In this document: one piece after another, positions 38,086 through 49,393 of the stretch | Position numbering within the stretch: the stretch's first letter is position 1 | Layout of the letters: each line of letters starts with the position of its first letter | DNA from: Porogramme epimiltina | Taxonomy: Eukaryota > Basidiomycota > Agaricomycetes > Polyporales > Polyporaceae | DNA length: 64,000 nt | Assembly (NCBI GenBank): GCA_900155495.1 | Contig: FTLJ01000108.1 | Location: 1 to 64,000, forward strand | Direction of reading: 5' to 3' | Program-made: the position numbers and the translations under genes | The notes under the pieces: generated by a model | The model's database searches: none | Seen by the model: only the letters and a program-made list of their open reading frames with translations | Told to the model about the DNA's origin: nothing

Positions 38086-39291
38086 GGCTCCTGGGCTGTA
38101 ACACGAACCCCGTGCTGAGAATCTTCACGGCCTGTGTGACTCATGAGGTGTGGTTGTTGAGTACTCAGTGATCGATCCGAGAGCCACAGGGACACTGAGT
38201 TCAAGGCCAGCGCGACTTGAACTATTTGATTCGTATCTTCATCGCTTTTCCCTAGTACCCTCATGTAGAGAAGGTACCACAAGACACCACGACAGTTTTG
38301 TCACTAGTCACCGTGACGGTCATGATTCATCTGCCTGGTAGGCTGGTTCTGCCACATGGAAGCCCGGGAGCCTCCCAAGCCAAGAATAGAAGGGCGTCTA
38401 TCTTATCTCCACGCCACGTGGGTTGGCCCCCATTACACCACAGAAGTCAGCGAGGCTGAGCGCAAAACTCAGTAGCCCACCATCTCCATAATATCTAGAG
38501 TTCAACAATCTCCAGACAACCCCGCACGCACTCTTAAAAGACGAATACGTTGCCCTTCTCAAATTCCACTGTGCCAGCTCAACGCCTTATTTCGATCATC
38601 TTGTGGGTGAAATGTCCCCCCGCTACTCCTAGCGATTTTATAACACTCGGAACCTAAGCAGTGTATAAAAGACCTCTATTCCAAACGCTTTTGAGCAAGA
38701 TACATCCGGACGATGTCAACTTCTACCGCTTGCCTATACTAATAACCCACAGCGCCTTGGCCAGGGTGACCAAATTCTCCGGTGTCGCATAATCGAAGTC
38801 CAAATTGCTGATATCCCCCTGCGTTCAAGGCATCTATAGTACGTATATGTCACTTCGGTAAGTACGTGCGCACGGGATAGCATATACTCCGAGACCTCAT
38901 GCTTTTCTGAGTGGCTTCTCAGGTCAGCGCCGAGGCCTTTCAACCCCCGTCATTTCATCGCCACTCTTATCCCCGGCGATGGAATCGTCCATTTGGGAGC
39001 TAGGCAGTGCTCTCAACGGCATAAACGCCTTGGCCGTGCACATTTCCACTGATTTCCGCCGGGCACGTTCATGACAGAGGCATCGCCTTTGGTCTGCCAC
39101 CAGACTCGTGGCGCATCCGATGACGATCGCAACAAGCATCTGTACCGCATGCGCGCCTATCATGGTGACACCAATTCAGGGGCTTCCAACGGAGACTCCC
39201 ATAAAGCCTACTGCTAAATCCACGGCTCAGCCAGACAGCCCCACTTTTACGCCAACAGCACACCCCTCCGTCCAACGCGCCAACTGCTACT
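38086..39291. other. Gene-poor spacer
   Basis: About 1.2 kb with no supported gene; open frames are all under 80 codons. The final 100 bases are the upstream region of AIM24. Confidence 0.5.
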
Positions 39292-40390
39292 ATGTCCTAC
39301 GCCCCGTCCTATCCCCAGCCAGGCTACCCCGGACAAGCCGCGCACCACCCTCCCCAGCCGCCACACCACTCCTACCCTGGGCCCGGTGGGCCTACACCCG
39401 CGCCCCCACAGAGCTCTTCCGCCCCTGCTCAGTCCGGCAGCGCGGCGACCACGGGGCAGGTCGAGGGCGCGCAGTTCAAGATTGATCACCGCGACAGCAA
39501 CAGCATGCTCTACCTCCGCCTGCAGCCTGGGTACGAGATCAAGGCGAAGCCTGGGAGCATGGTCGCAATGGATGCGACGGTCCAGATCAAGGGCAAGCTC
39601 AAGTTCAGCTTGAAGAAGGTCTTCACGGGGGGCGATGTGCGTATATTCCCAGCGCTGCTCGCGGTGGCGCTCACCGCTCACCACATGGACCGGAACAGAT
39701 GTCAGAGTCTATCTTCACCGGCCCTGGGGAGGTCATGCTCGCGCCCGAGACATGGGGTGACATTGTCCCCATCCATCTTGACGGCCAGACCAACTGGTTC
39801 GTCGGCCGCGACGCCTTCCTTGCCTGCACGAACGGTATTGTGCGGACGACGAAGAGCCAGGGTTTGGGCAAAGCGCTCTGTAAGTACTGATCATCTTTCG
39901 GCGCATCTTCGTTTTCTATCTTCCAAGCAAATTTCTGATACGATCCATCTTTCCCGCACAATCACAGTTTCCGGAGAGGGTCTGTTTGTGTATCAGGTCA
40001 ACGGCGCGGGCGTGATGTGGGTGCAGAGCCTCGGCGCAGTCACCTCGCGCACGCTCCAACCCGGCGAGCAGTGGATCGGTGCGTTTGTGCGATGATGCAA
40101 TTAGCATTCACCTTTGGCTGACAGATGTGCGCAGTCGACAACGGTCACCTTGTCGCGTGGACGGCGCAGTACAAGGTTGAGCGCATCAACGCCGGGGGTT
40201 TCTTCTCAGGCGCACACACTGACGAGGGCTTGGTCTGCCGGTATGTCCCTCCAGTCTCCCTTCTGCATGTATGAAGCTCATGTGTTCTTATAGCTTCACT
40301 GGGCCTGGTATTGTGTACCTTCAGACGAGGAACCCTGAGACCCTTAGCGAGTGGATCCGGGCCCAGGTCCCTGTGCAGGCCGCGAACTAG
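39292..40390 (+). CDS. AIM24: AIM24 family protein (mitochondrial biogenesis / TIGR00266 family)
   Basis: Exons are 39292-39636, 39699-39879, 39968-40078, 40135-40240 and 40294-40390, giving 279 residues. A Pro/Tyr/Gln-rich start (SYAPSYPQPGYPGQ) precedes the AIM24 beta-sandwich: FKIDHRDSNSMLYLRLQPG, KPGSMVAMDATVQIKGK, FTGPGEVMLAPETWGDIVPI, GEGLFVYQVNGAGVMWVQ, VDNGHLVAWTAQYKVERI and FTGPGIVYLQTRNPETL. In yeast AIM24 acts in mitochondrial inner-membrane organisation, but this protein has no evident presequence and resembles the shorter bacterial-type TIGR00266 proteins with a low-complexity header, so its location is open. The 3' part (intron 3 to intron 4) is copied into the chimera at 45293. 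Confidence 0.9.
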
Positions 40391-40641
40391 TCCCATCCTG
40401 CATCTCTTAAGTTATACCCAGGAATACGAATGTCTATATAGTCTTTATGTAACAAAATTGGACATACGGGTCACTTTTGACCCCTCGAACTAAGGAGTTA
40501 TGTGAAGCCTGAGCTCGGAGACATACTCCGTTGTTTTCGGAGAGGTTGGGAGAGCTGCTCTCGAGCTTGACGCTCGAGCGCGGCTCTGTCCTCTGCTTCC
40601 TCCCATCGTCTGTCACCTGCTTTGCTCTAGAATCTCGTATC

Positions 40642-42252
40642 ATGTCTCTTTCAACGACTACCACCGCCACTTACAACGTCCTTAAATACGCAAGAGCATA
40701 CAACCACTCGAATACAGCCTCAAATCGTGCAGGACCTCCAGAACTCGAATGGCAGCACTTCTCCAACCCGGTCATCCGACTCACGCTGGACACTCGGAAG
40801 GCCCCGGATGGTCGATTGGAGTCGATGAGGGTGCGAGTGCTTTGGAAGCTCAGTGCGGGTTTTGACTGTATGGACGTCGACCAAAGAGAGGCCGTTTTCG
40901 TACGTCATTGTCACAATCTCGCAAAGAACACTAGTCATGGTGTGTTCTCCCTGTGTAGGAGGATATCGACCTCGTCGCGTATTGCGTCGTGCCTTCTTTT
41001 CAAACTCCCCACAACGTGCCCATAAGAGTAGCGTACCAAGACGCTACAGTTGGTCTACGATACCAGTATCCCCGCGTTGCTCCCCCCGGGCAGGCACCTG
41101 TGAGCATACTGAGCATTGCTGTAACTTTCTTCCCGGTTGACGGGGCACCTCGGACAGCAATATCGCAGATTCCAGGTTAATTTCGAGACAGAGGCTTCCG
41201 CGACTGCGTTCGTGGAATCAGTACGCTTCATCTGCCCGTGCAGAGGTCCTTCGCGTCCCTCCCAGATCCCGTCGAAGTCTGTTCCGACGAAGAAAGGCAC
41301 GCATATAATCACCCCTACGACCGTACATGCACCCGCTCTTCGCTATGCTGCATCAACAACAGCTGTGGACGGCCCTACTCCTCCGCCTATCGCTACTAGT
41401 GTACGCCGTACCAAGACTACCCTCCCGACCCCGCTATCTCGCACGAACAGTTCTAGTAGTCTCTCAGGCTGGAACGACTTTCCCACTCAACAAGGCATCT
41501 CTGCTCTTGGCACTTACACTACTTCTGATAAAGACCCTCGTCCCACAACAAGCGGCTCTGTCACTGCCAACTCTTCCCGTCCATCCTCCGCTACTGCTTA
41601 CTACGTGTCTTCTGACCTCTCAGCACCCACCTCATCTGACCCAGCATCAACGCCCACTCGCACCCTGTCGGAGCAAGGCTCACAACTTGGCTTCGCGTCT
41701 TCGGGAAACTTTCATGGCCTTGCGATGCACCCAACCAAACGGACAACGGCAGGAGGATCAGGCGACACGGACAGCTCCTCGCTCCCGCCCTCCTCTCCCC
41801 CTCCTACTTGGCCCTCTAGAGCGCGTTCGCCCGAACTCATGCCTCCTCCACCCGTCCCTCGCCCACCATCTCTCCCTCGTGATAAGGTCTTGTCTTCGAC
41901 GTCGGCATCTACTTCTCAGGCTGCTGTAAACACTACCCCGAACACTCCTCCCGACAGCGCTGCTGTGGCCGTGGCAATCCCGACGCCTTCCTCTGTGGCA
42001 ACGAGCGCAACACTCAAGTCGGACGTGATCGCGACCCTACGGGACAGCGCGGGGTTGTATGACCTGGAAAGGGGCGAGCTTGAGCTACTGGTTAGGGAGA
42101 TCGTGCGCGAGGAGGGGTTTGCAGATTTGGTGAGTGACCAGTGCTCTCTCAAACCGCCATTGAACACTGAACGCGGCTGGTGGCAGATGTGTAGCTTGGA
42201 CAGAATGTTGAGGATCAAGGGTCTCGTTGGTATTCCTACGAGTGCGACTTGA
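40642..42252 (+). CDS. REC114-like protein (candidate meiotic recombination factor)
   Basis: Exons are 40642-40899, 40959-41099, 41158-42129 and 42187-42252, giving 478 residues. An N-terminal region of about 150 residues rich in beta strands (VIRLTLDTRKAPDGRLESM, VRVLWKLSAGFD, RRFQVNFETEASATAFVES) ends in a helix, as in PH-fold domains. A long disordered Ser/Thr/Pro segment follows. A short helical C-terminus is LYDLERGELELLVREIVREE then LDRMLRIKGLVGI. This order (PH fold, disordered linker, C-terminal helices) matches REC114, the partner of MEI4 in meiotic double-strand-break formation. The assignment rests on architecture and general resemblance, not on a clear signature, so treat it as tentative. 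The last 600 bp are duplicated at 45490-46194. Confidence 0.5.
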
Positions 42253-42885
42253 GTGCTGTGGTACTGCTTCTTGTCACATGTTCGTGCGCGGCGCTGCGTA
42301 TCATTCAATTGTATAGCGCTTTCCCGAACCGCCCTCTGATTGAACATCACCTTGGCCGACCATGCTCTTAATGTCTGCCTCCAAATGAATCAAGCCTTTA
42401 CACCCTCCACAAAACCGAGGTCGAGTAGCGACTGCCGGCGTTCAGACGTTCGACATTAGCTGCGACTCCATCTTACATACGTGATCAGAGTTCCCTAGTC
42501 ATTCAAGCTCCTTCACTATGGTTAAAGTTATCAAAACCTTTTCGTATATATGAAAATGTTTGTCAGGAGCCCAAGGTAAAATGTTGTAACGAGGAGAATA
42601 AAAAAGGCTTCATTTTTCGCAAGCACGTGATATAACAAAAAGTTTGCCTTTTCGGTTGGTCAAAATCTCGCCGAAAAGGTTACCGTCCGGCGTCGTCAGC
42701 ACCCAAAGTGTTGCGAGAATGTTATTAAAATGGAAGCTATGTGTCTGGACTTTGTCCAGGATTTTCATAGGGAGAAAATTCCGAGATCCCTGCCGTGCTC
42801 AGCGCAATTGTTCAACTCTGGGCGCTAGCACCCTGAAGTTGACTCCCGACCACTCTCATCGATACTTACCATCTTCCTCGTTGCA
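42253..42885. other. Spacer upstream of the kinase-like gene
   Basis: No gene seen. The stretch to about 42477 is the 3' flank of the REC114-like gene and is duplicated at 45970-46194. Confidence 0.5.
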
Positions 42886-45197
42886 ATGACTGCAGATTCT
42901 CGCGTACAACTCAACATTCTCTGCCCTGAATTGGAGCTGAAACAGCCGGTTTCTCTCCTTCGAAATTCATCATTGTTCGAAATCCAAGAAGCCGTGGCCG
43001 GCAAGATTACTCGTGCTCACTCGATATCGCTTGTACGACTCTTCCCCACTTCCTTGTCTCTGATTATGCTAATATCCAATGCTAGGTCAAGCCCGGCAAA
43101 TTGAAATGTGCAGATTTTGCAGATGTGTGGGATGCTCTCCGTGGCATCAGCGAAAACGACCTAGATCGCTTCTCGCGCACCACTGTACAGGCGTGGTGGC
43201 CGACGATGCGGGAGGACGATGTTCATATTCTCGTGAGATGCGGTGAGTTCTTTTCGTACGACCTACCTGGCGCTTTGTCTGAGATCCGCAGACTGCTTGC
43301 GCGGAACCAACGTTTTTGACATGAGAACGCGGAAACGTATGGTTGTGCAGCCTATGCGCGTCGATCTGGTTGAGGTCATCGTCCCTCAGGGTGGTGGGGA
43401 TTATCAGGTCTATCAGGTCGGTTCGAATCTGCTATGCCATCTCGATGCACTGAGATTTTTGCAGCTCCCCGAAGGGACGCCCTGTTTACCTAACGATGAG
43501 CAGGCAGACGCCATCACGGCTCAAGGAATAGACACTCTGAAGAAGATAGATCGGACTTTCCTGCTCCAACACGTGGCTCCATGGGGGCTCAGACCAGGAC
43601 AACTACACTTTGTGATTGTCCCACTCGATAGTGAGTCTTCCGTTATCTACTGTGCTCATAGAAGTTCTAATCCATATCGGACGAGGGAGAAGATGAAGAG
43701 GACATTCTGCAGCCCCTCCCATTCATTGAACAGCGGATGTCCTACTTCAGGCGTACTCCTCCCGAAGCACCATCTACCTCGGAGGCGCAGGCGTCTGAAC
43801 TCTACGTTGCGCAAGCGAGCGAGGTGCATCGGATCTACTGTGGACGACCCCACCATCGTTCAACCCCGCCGTCTCTGCTGGATGAGACTCTTTGCCAGCT
43901 TCGCCGCAATATCGAGTCTATCAACCCCACTCCAAAGGATGTCCAGTGTTTCGCCTCTCTCCGCGCACGTGCACGCGAGAACTTGAATGAGGATGAGCGA
44001 CGGGAAATGCTCGCACGGACCCTGTGGGAAGGAGGAATAACACCCCATCGTGCCGACGGGGGTTTCATTGGTGTTAGATATCACGACGACGGTAATCTTC
44101 GCACCCGTTACTTGAACGAGGTCGTCGTATACTACCTGCAGGAAGTCAGACACGACGTTGGTACCAACACCGGAGACCCCTACGCCGAGGCCATTCACTA
44201 CTGGATTGAGAATGTGCGACAGTTCCTTGAATCATGTTCTCGCGAACATTTGGCTGAGGTGGAAAGGCTGAACTTTCCCGCCGTTCTTCTCATGCACTTT
44301 GGTATGTCTCTCCTATCGTGCTCGAATCATCACTGACTTTTGTGGATAGGACCGTTCATCGCTATCGCTGCTGCGGTATACGGAAAAGACCCCATCGTCG
44401 AACTTCTCTGTTGCATCCCCTTGCACGTCCACGAGACCAATGAAGTGCAGCTGAGAGCTGGAGAGCGGGCAATAGCTGCTCTACGCATTGCCCTCCACGC
44501 CCTGCTGACACGTTACTCCTCTGGTATCCTCGACGCACACGGCCCTCGGGCCGACTTCCCCTTCCGCGACTTCTACGAGGACAGTGAAGGCAACCGCCAT
44601 GCAATCACGTACGACAGCGATATCGACAAGAAGAGGGTCTTTCGCGTCTTCGACTCGGATGGAAAGCCTTTGTGCGTGAAGTTCTCCACACGTTACTCCA
44701 AGGAAGCCCATGAATTCGCTCATGCTGCCGGCTTCGCCCCCGCCCTACTTGCTGTGAACGAGTTCTACGACTGGATCATGGTCGTCATGGAGGATGTGTC
44801 CGCTACGTACTCAAACACGATGTGGGACATCAAGTACCGGAAGGAGGAGAAAGGGAAGGGAAAGAGGAAGGGGTCGGACTCGACAGCACCTCTCCGTGCC
44901 AAGCCCGCGGTGTCGTTGGAGGCGGCGCAGCAGCAAGTGAGAACCTGGCTCGGTGAGCTCCACGACGGAGGGTTCGTCCACGGCGATGTGCGCGACATCA
45001 ACGTGCTCGTCCGCAACGATGATGTGCCGGCAAGCCGCCCTGATATCCTCATTATTGACTGGGACTGGGCAGGCCACGCAGGTCAAGTCGTGTACCCTCG
45101 TGGCATCAACACGCAACTGTCTCGCCCAGAGGCTGCACTTGCCCATGAGGAGATCAAGGCCGAACATGATGTATGGATGGTAGAACACTTGCTCTAG
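42886..45197 (+). CDS. Crinkler-like N-terminus fused to a kinase-like domain
   Basis: A first exon with a ubiquitin-like start (VQLNILCPELELKQPVSLL, FEIQEAVAGKI) and a further N-terminal module (GGGDYQVYQVGSNLLCHLD, LLQHVAPWGLRPGQLHFVIV) resemble Crinkler-type headers found in many fungi. A middle helical region follows (EAIHYWIENVRQFLESCSRE). The C-terminal domain is kinase-like: LCVKFSTRYSKEAHEFAHAA (the Lys and Glu positions), FYDWIMVVMEDV, HGDVRDINVLV (catalytic loop with Asp and Asn) and ILIIDWDWAGHAG in place of DFG. It ends WMVEHLL. Short introns occur near 43033-43085 and 43242-43290 and between later exons. Such kinase-like proteins are expanded in Agaricomycetes; target and role are unknown. 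The Crinkler link is inferred; the kinase fold is firmer. Confidence 0.7.
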
Positions 45198-45292
45198 AAG
45201 CTCTGATGTCTGTTCTTGTACTTGCCTGTTGTTCCGTTCGTCCTGTCGGGATTTCATTCCCAGTTAACAGACTCAATGGTGTTAATGACATC

Positions 45293-46194
45293 GTCGGTGC
45301 GTTTGTGCGATAATGCAATTAGCATACACCTTTGGCTGACAGACGTGCGCAGTCGACAACGGTCACCTTGTCGCGTGGACGGCGCAGTGCAAGGTTGAGC
45401 GCATCAACGCGGGGGGGTTCTTCTCAGGCGCACACACTGACAAGGGCTTGGTCTGCCGGTACGTCCCTCCAATCTCCCTTCTGCATCTCCTCGCTCCCGC
45501 CCTCCTCTCCCCCTCACACGTGGCCCTCTAGAGCGCGTTCGCCCGAACTCATGCCTCCCCCGCCCGTCCCTCGCCCGCCATCGCCATCTCTCCCTCGTGA
45601 TAAGGTCTTGTCTCCGACGTCGGCATCTACTTCTCAAGCTGCTGTAAACACTACCCCGAACACTCCTCCCGACAGCGCTGCTCTGGCCGTGGCAACCCCG
45701 ACGCCTTCCTCTGTGGCAGCGAGCGCAACACTGAAGTCGGACGTGATCGCGACCCTACAGGACAGCGCGGGGCTGTACGACCTGGAAAAGGGCGAGCTTG
45801 AGCTACTGGTTAGGGAGATCGTGCGCGAGGAGGGGTTTGCGGATCTGGTGAGCGATCAGTGTTCTCTTAAACTGCTATCGAAAACTGAACGCGGCTGGTG
45901 GCAGATGTGTAACTTGGACATCATGTTGAGAGTCAAGGGCCTAGTTGGTATTCCTACGAATGCGACTTGAGTGATGTGGTACTGCTTCTTGTCACATGTT
46001 CGTGCGCGGCGCTGCGTATCATTCAATTGTATAGCGCTTGCATGAACTGCTCTCGGATTGAACATCACTTTGGCCGGCCATACTCTTAATGTCCGCTTCC
46101 AAATGAATAAAGCTATACCATCCTCAAAGCCGAGGTAGAGTAGTGACTGTCGGCGTTCAGACGTTCGACATTAGCTGCGACTCCCTCTTACAAG
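45293..46194 (+). pseudogene. Chimeric partial duplicate of AIM24 and the REC114-like gene
   Basis: 45293-45487 copies AIM24 from the start of its intron 3 through exon 4 into intron 4 (40075-40267). At about 45488 the match jumps without a gap to the REC114-like gene at about 41775 and continues past its stop to 42477. About 1.5 kb has been lost at the junction (CTTCTGCAT joined to CTCCTCGCTCCCGCC). There is no ATG or promoter from either parent. The REC114-like part stays in frame to FADL, its last intron is intact and the final exon MCNLDIMLRVKGLVGI is readable. It is most likely a dead chimera, though a spliced transcript is possible. Confidence 0.85.
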
Positions 46195-46282
46195 CGGGTG
46201 GGGGTCCTAAGACCTAAACGGTGACAGGGGGTGCCATCGACAGTTGCACTAGCTATCCCCCCTCCCGGGGTCGTGAAACTAA

Positions 46283-48355
46283 CTATTGCGCAAACAGACT
46301 AGCTGCAGACATCAAGTACGCGATTTGTTCTTCGCGATAATCGTCCGGGATGACGGTCGTGTTCGAACTCGCAAACTGCATGATCATTTGCTGTGATTCA
46401 GTGTACGCCGGCCACTCGGGACCTACGCATTCACTAGTATATCAGTGGACATCCACGGCTTCTAGCAAATGAACGCTCACGCTCGACGCCCTTCCCGTCA
46501 TTCGGGTCCAGCCCCACCACGAACGAGATCACGTAGTCCATCATCACCGCGCTCAGCTGCCCGGGCGGGCTCGCCGGGTCCACGAGAAACGGCGCGCCGT
46601 ACAGGTACGGCACGTCCGTCCCGTGCGTCACGCCGAGCGCAGGCGTTGCAACCGCGTCAGGGTCTGCGAACTCGAAGGCGTGCACGGGCACGCCCGCGGC
46701 CGCGGCGGCCTGCACCCATGCTCGGCGTGGCGCGTGGAAGTTGGCGTCGCCGATGATTGCGGCGAGCCGCTTGTACTCGGGGCTCAGCCCGAACGTCTCG
46801 TTGCCCGTGCCGAAGGGGGAGCCGAAGGAGGGGTCGTTGGGGTAGAGCACGAGGATCTCGTCGAGTGCCGCAGTGAAGTCGGCTGGGGGCGGGCCGGACT
46901 GGAAGGGGAGGGCCACGGCGGTGAGGATCGCGGTGATTTGGGCATCTGTCGAAACGGCAGGCGGGGTGAAGTTTGTGCCTGGGAAAGTGATTGGGGAGGT
47001 TAATGAATAACTACAAGACGAGGAGCGAAAAGTGCGTACCGTCGTCGAGGTTGGTGCCCGTCATGGTAGGAAGTTTCGAGAATTTCCCTTCGGCGAGGAG
47101 TGTGGAGGGAAGATCGGGGATGAGTCCGCCCGGGCCGTCGATGACAGGCACATACTGGAATTCCTCAGGAGACTCCGCAGAGGCAGCACTGTACGCACTG
47201 AGGAGTGTGTCGAGGCTCGCCTGGCGCATGCAATCGAAGGTGTTTCCAGGGGAAGCGCCATCACATTCGGGGGTAGCTGAGACAAAATTGGACCATTCTG
47301 TTTCGCGTCGTGTCGCGTTATAAACGGGTGTTGTACCAGAGAACCCAGAGCCGGTGATCTGAAGTTATATCATAAGGAGTAGAAGGGCAGTACGTCGACG
47401 AGCGAGCTCACCGTGCCGCGCACAAGTTTTTCTAGGCTAGAGTTGAGGTACAAGTCGGCAACAGAGATCGCTCCAGCACTCGAGCCATACGCCGTGACCT
47501 GTCCTTTTGTTAACAAAGTGGTCAATAACCGGAGGTGCAGCTTACTTTGTCCGGGTCTCCACCAAACGCCTTGATATTAGTCTTGATCCACTTCAGTGCT
47601 GCCAACTGGTCCTTCAGACCCAGGTTCAATGCACCCCGTTCCGCCGCCTCCGCCCCTTGTGGAAAGCCAAACGGGCCAACTCGGTAACCAAAGTTGACAT
47701 ACATGATCGGAGTACCCTATGACGTCATCTGATATGAGCCCAAAGCGGAGGAGTTCAGAAATGTGGCGCACCCGAGAGACACTCTGAGCGATCAGTGTAC
47801 TCGCGTTGAACTTGGAAGGAAATCCTGTGCGAAATCCACCACCGAAGAAGTATACCACAACTGGAAGAAGCCACGTCTCGCTTTCCGTCCGCGCAGGACG
47901 GAAGATATTGAGTTTCAGACAGTCCTCCGTGCCATTGGTAATCTACAAGCAGTGCTAGCAGGTTAGTACACACAGAGTATCAGTGAAACAAGACGCACGC
48001 CAAGTTGAGGGCACGGGAAGCCGAACTCGTTCGCATCAAACGTAGAAGAATCTATGGTTGGAGAGAAGACAGGAGGAGCGAAGCGCAAATCCCCAAGTGG
48101 CGGTCGAGCAAAAGGAAGCCCTGAAAACCACCGTGAGCAAGGAATGATATCGACATTGCCTAGCATACCTCCAAAGAAGTCTTGTTCGACATTGCCGGCG
48201 TAGTTGAAGGTAACGCCTACAATGCTGGTGTTGCCTAGCTGGACCGTAGGGCCATCTGAATCGCTAGCCCGTCGGACTGGTGGAGTTGCATATGACGTGA
48301 GGAGCTGAGTGCAAAATAATAGGCCGAGCAGTACAACACGCAGCAGATCATTCAT
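46283..48355 (-). CDS. Secreted type-B carboxylesterase/lipase
   Basis: Alpha/beta hydrolase of the carboxylesterase type-B family (esters, lipids or sterol esters). A signal peptide (VVLLGLLFCTQLLTSYA) starts at the ATG at 48355; upstream frame extension lacks sense. In order: SGLPFARPPLGDLRFAPP, EDCLKLN-type region, the oxyanion loop VVYFFGGGFRTG, MYVNFGYRVGPFGFPQG, LGLKDQLAALKWIKTNI, the nucleophile elbow AYGSSAGAIS, TGTNLDDGTNF (acid position) and LGVTHGTDVPYLYG (His). A last short exon GPEWPAYTESQQMIMQF follows intron 46419-46435 or nearby and ends SLFAQ. Two family residues differ: Ser for Glu in G-x-S-x-G, and Asp for the usual catalytic Glu. A TATAAGAG on the - strand at 48451-48458 lies about 96 nt upstream. 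Confidence 0.9.
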
Positions 48356-49393
48356 GGCTAGGCTGATCGCACAGCACTGAGTAGAAAGGTGAGTGAAGGC
48401 AAGTGGAAGGGGAAGAGGATGCAATAGAGGCCACTCACTCCACACACGGTCTCTTATACCCGCACTGGAATGGATGCGAAAACGACGTGGTCGACGGCCT
48501 CAGCTCTGCCGACGGCGCCATGCCGAAGTCAGGCTGGCTCGCGCCGGCGGAGACGAGGACAACCCCCTACTCTACCGCTAATCACAGCTGCGTGTGATAC
48601 AAAAATGCACCCGGGGAGGGTACGCGAAGACCAGAAAACATAAACAGAGCCTGTCCCTCTTATTTGAGTGAACTTGAGGCCTCTCGCGAAGCTTGTAATT
48701 AAGGTTTTTGAAGCCTGATCCCAGCGAAATCAATCAGAAGATATCAGCTAAAATGACAGGAGTACTAGCGTTTCACTGGCGGGTATCTGTCCCTCAGAGT
48801 CAGGGGTCTCACGAGGGCTACGGGCCCCGGGGTGTGGTCGAGATGGAATGGTTTTCCTCCGATGGTTGACATCCGGGCACTGTCTAAGGGCGCTTACAGT
48901 CAGTCAAGAGAACCGAAGTGACGGTGAAGGCGAATGTTCACGTACCCGGGACCGGAAGCTGTCCTATCGGACACTGTTACTCTATTGACTGTGCCTGAAG
49001 AACTGGAGAACAGACTACTGGCACGTAACAGCATCTTGGAAGCGTTCTGCCACGAACCTGAGCAGGTTATGTCAAATACGAAAGAGTAAATGCATAGCCA
49101 CATTATCGAGGACATAGGGCAAGTACACGGCACGGCACGACGCTTTTCTATGGTAACACCACGAGGGGGATAGGTTGGCATAATGTTATGAGGAGATAAG
49201 AGACTAGATTGAAAAGGAGCGTCTGCACCGCGACACGCTCTGCGAAAGCCCGGGGTCGGAGATAGAGGTAAACAGGGTAAGGAAATCAACCAAGAACAAA
49301 AGGAGGGTTCGGTAACAGCTTTATACGATCCTACGGGTACTGAGGCAGAGTCCATAACCAAGCAAATATCATACACTCTACGGGATAGGTCGC
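48356..49393. other. Intergenic between esterase and MGA2
   Basis: About 1 kb with no supported gene. It holds the esterase promoter (first 150 bp) and the MGA2 3' end. A - strand frame from 48900 upward is open by chance across the last MGA2 exon. Confidence 0.5.
48451..48458 (-). promoter_or_regulatory. TATA box of the carboxylesterase gene
   Basis: TATAAGAG on the - strand lies about 96 nt upstream of the start codon at 48355. Confidence 0.45.
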
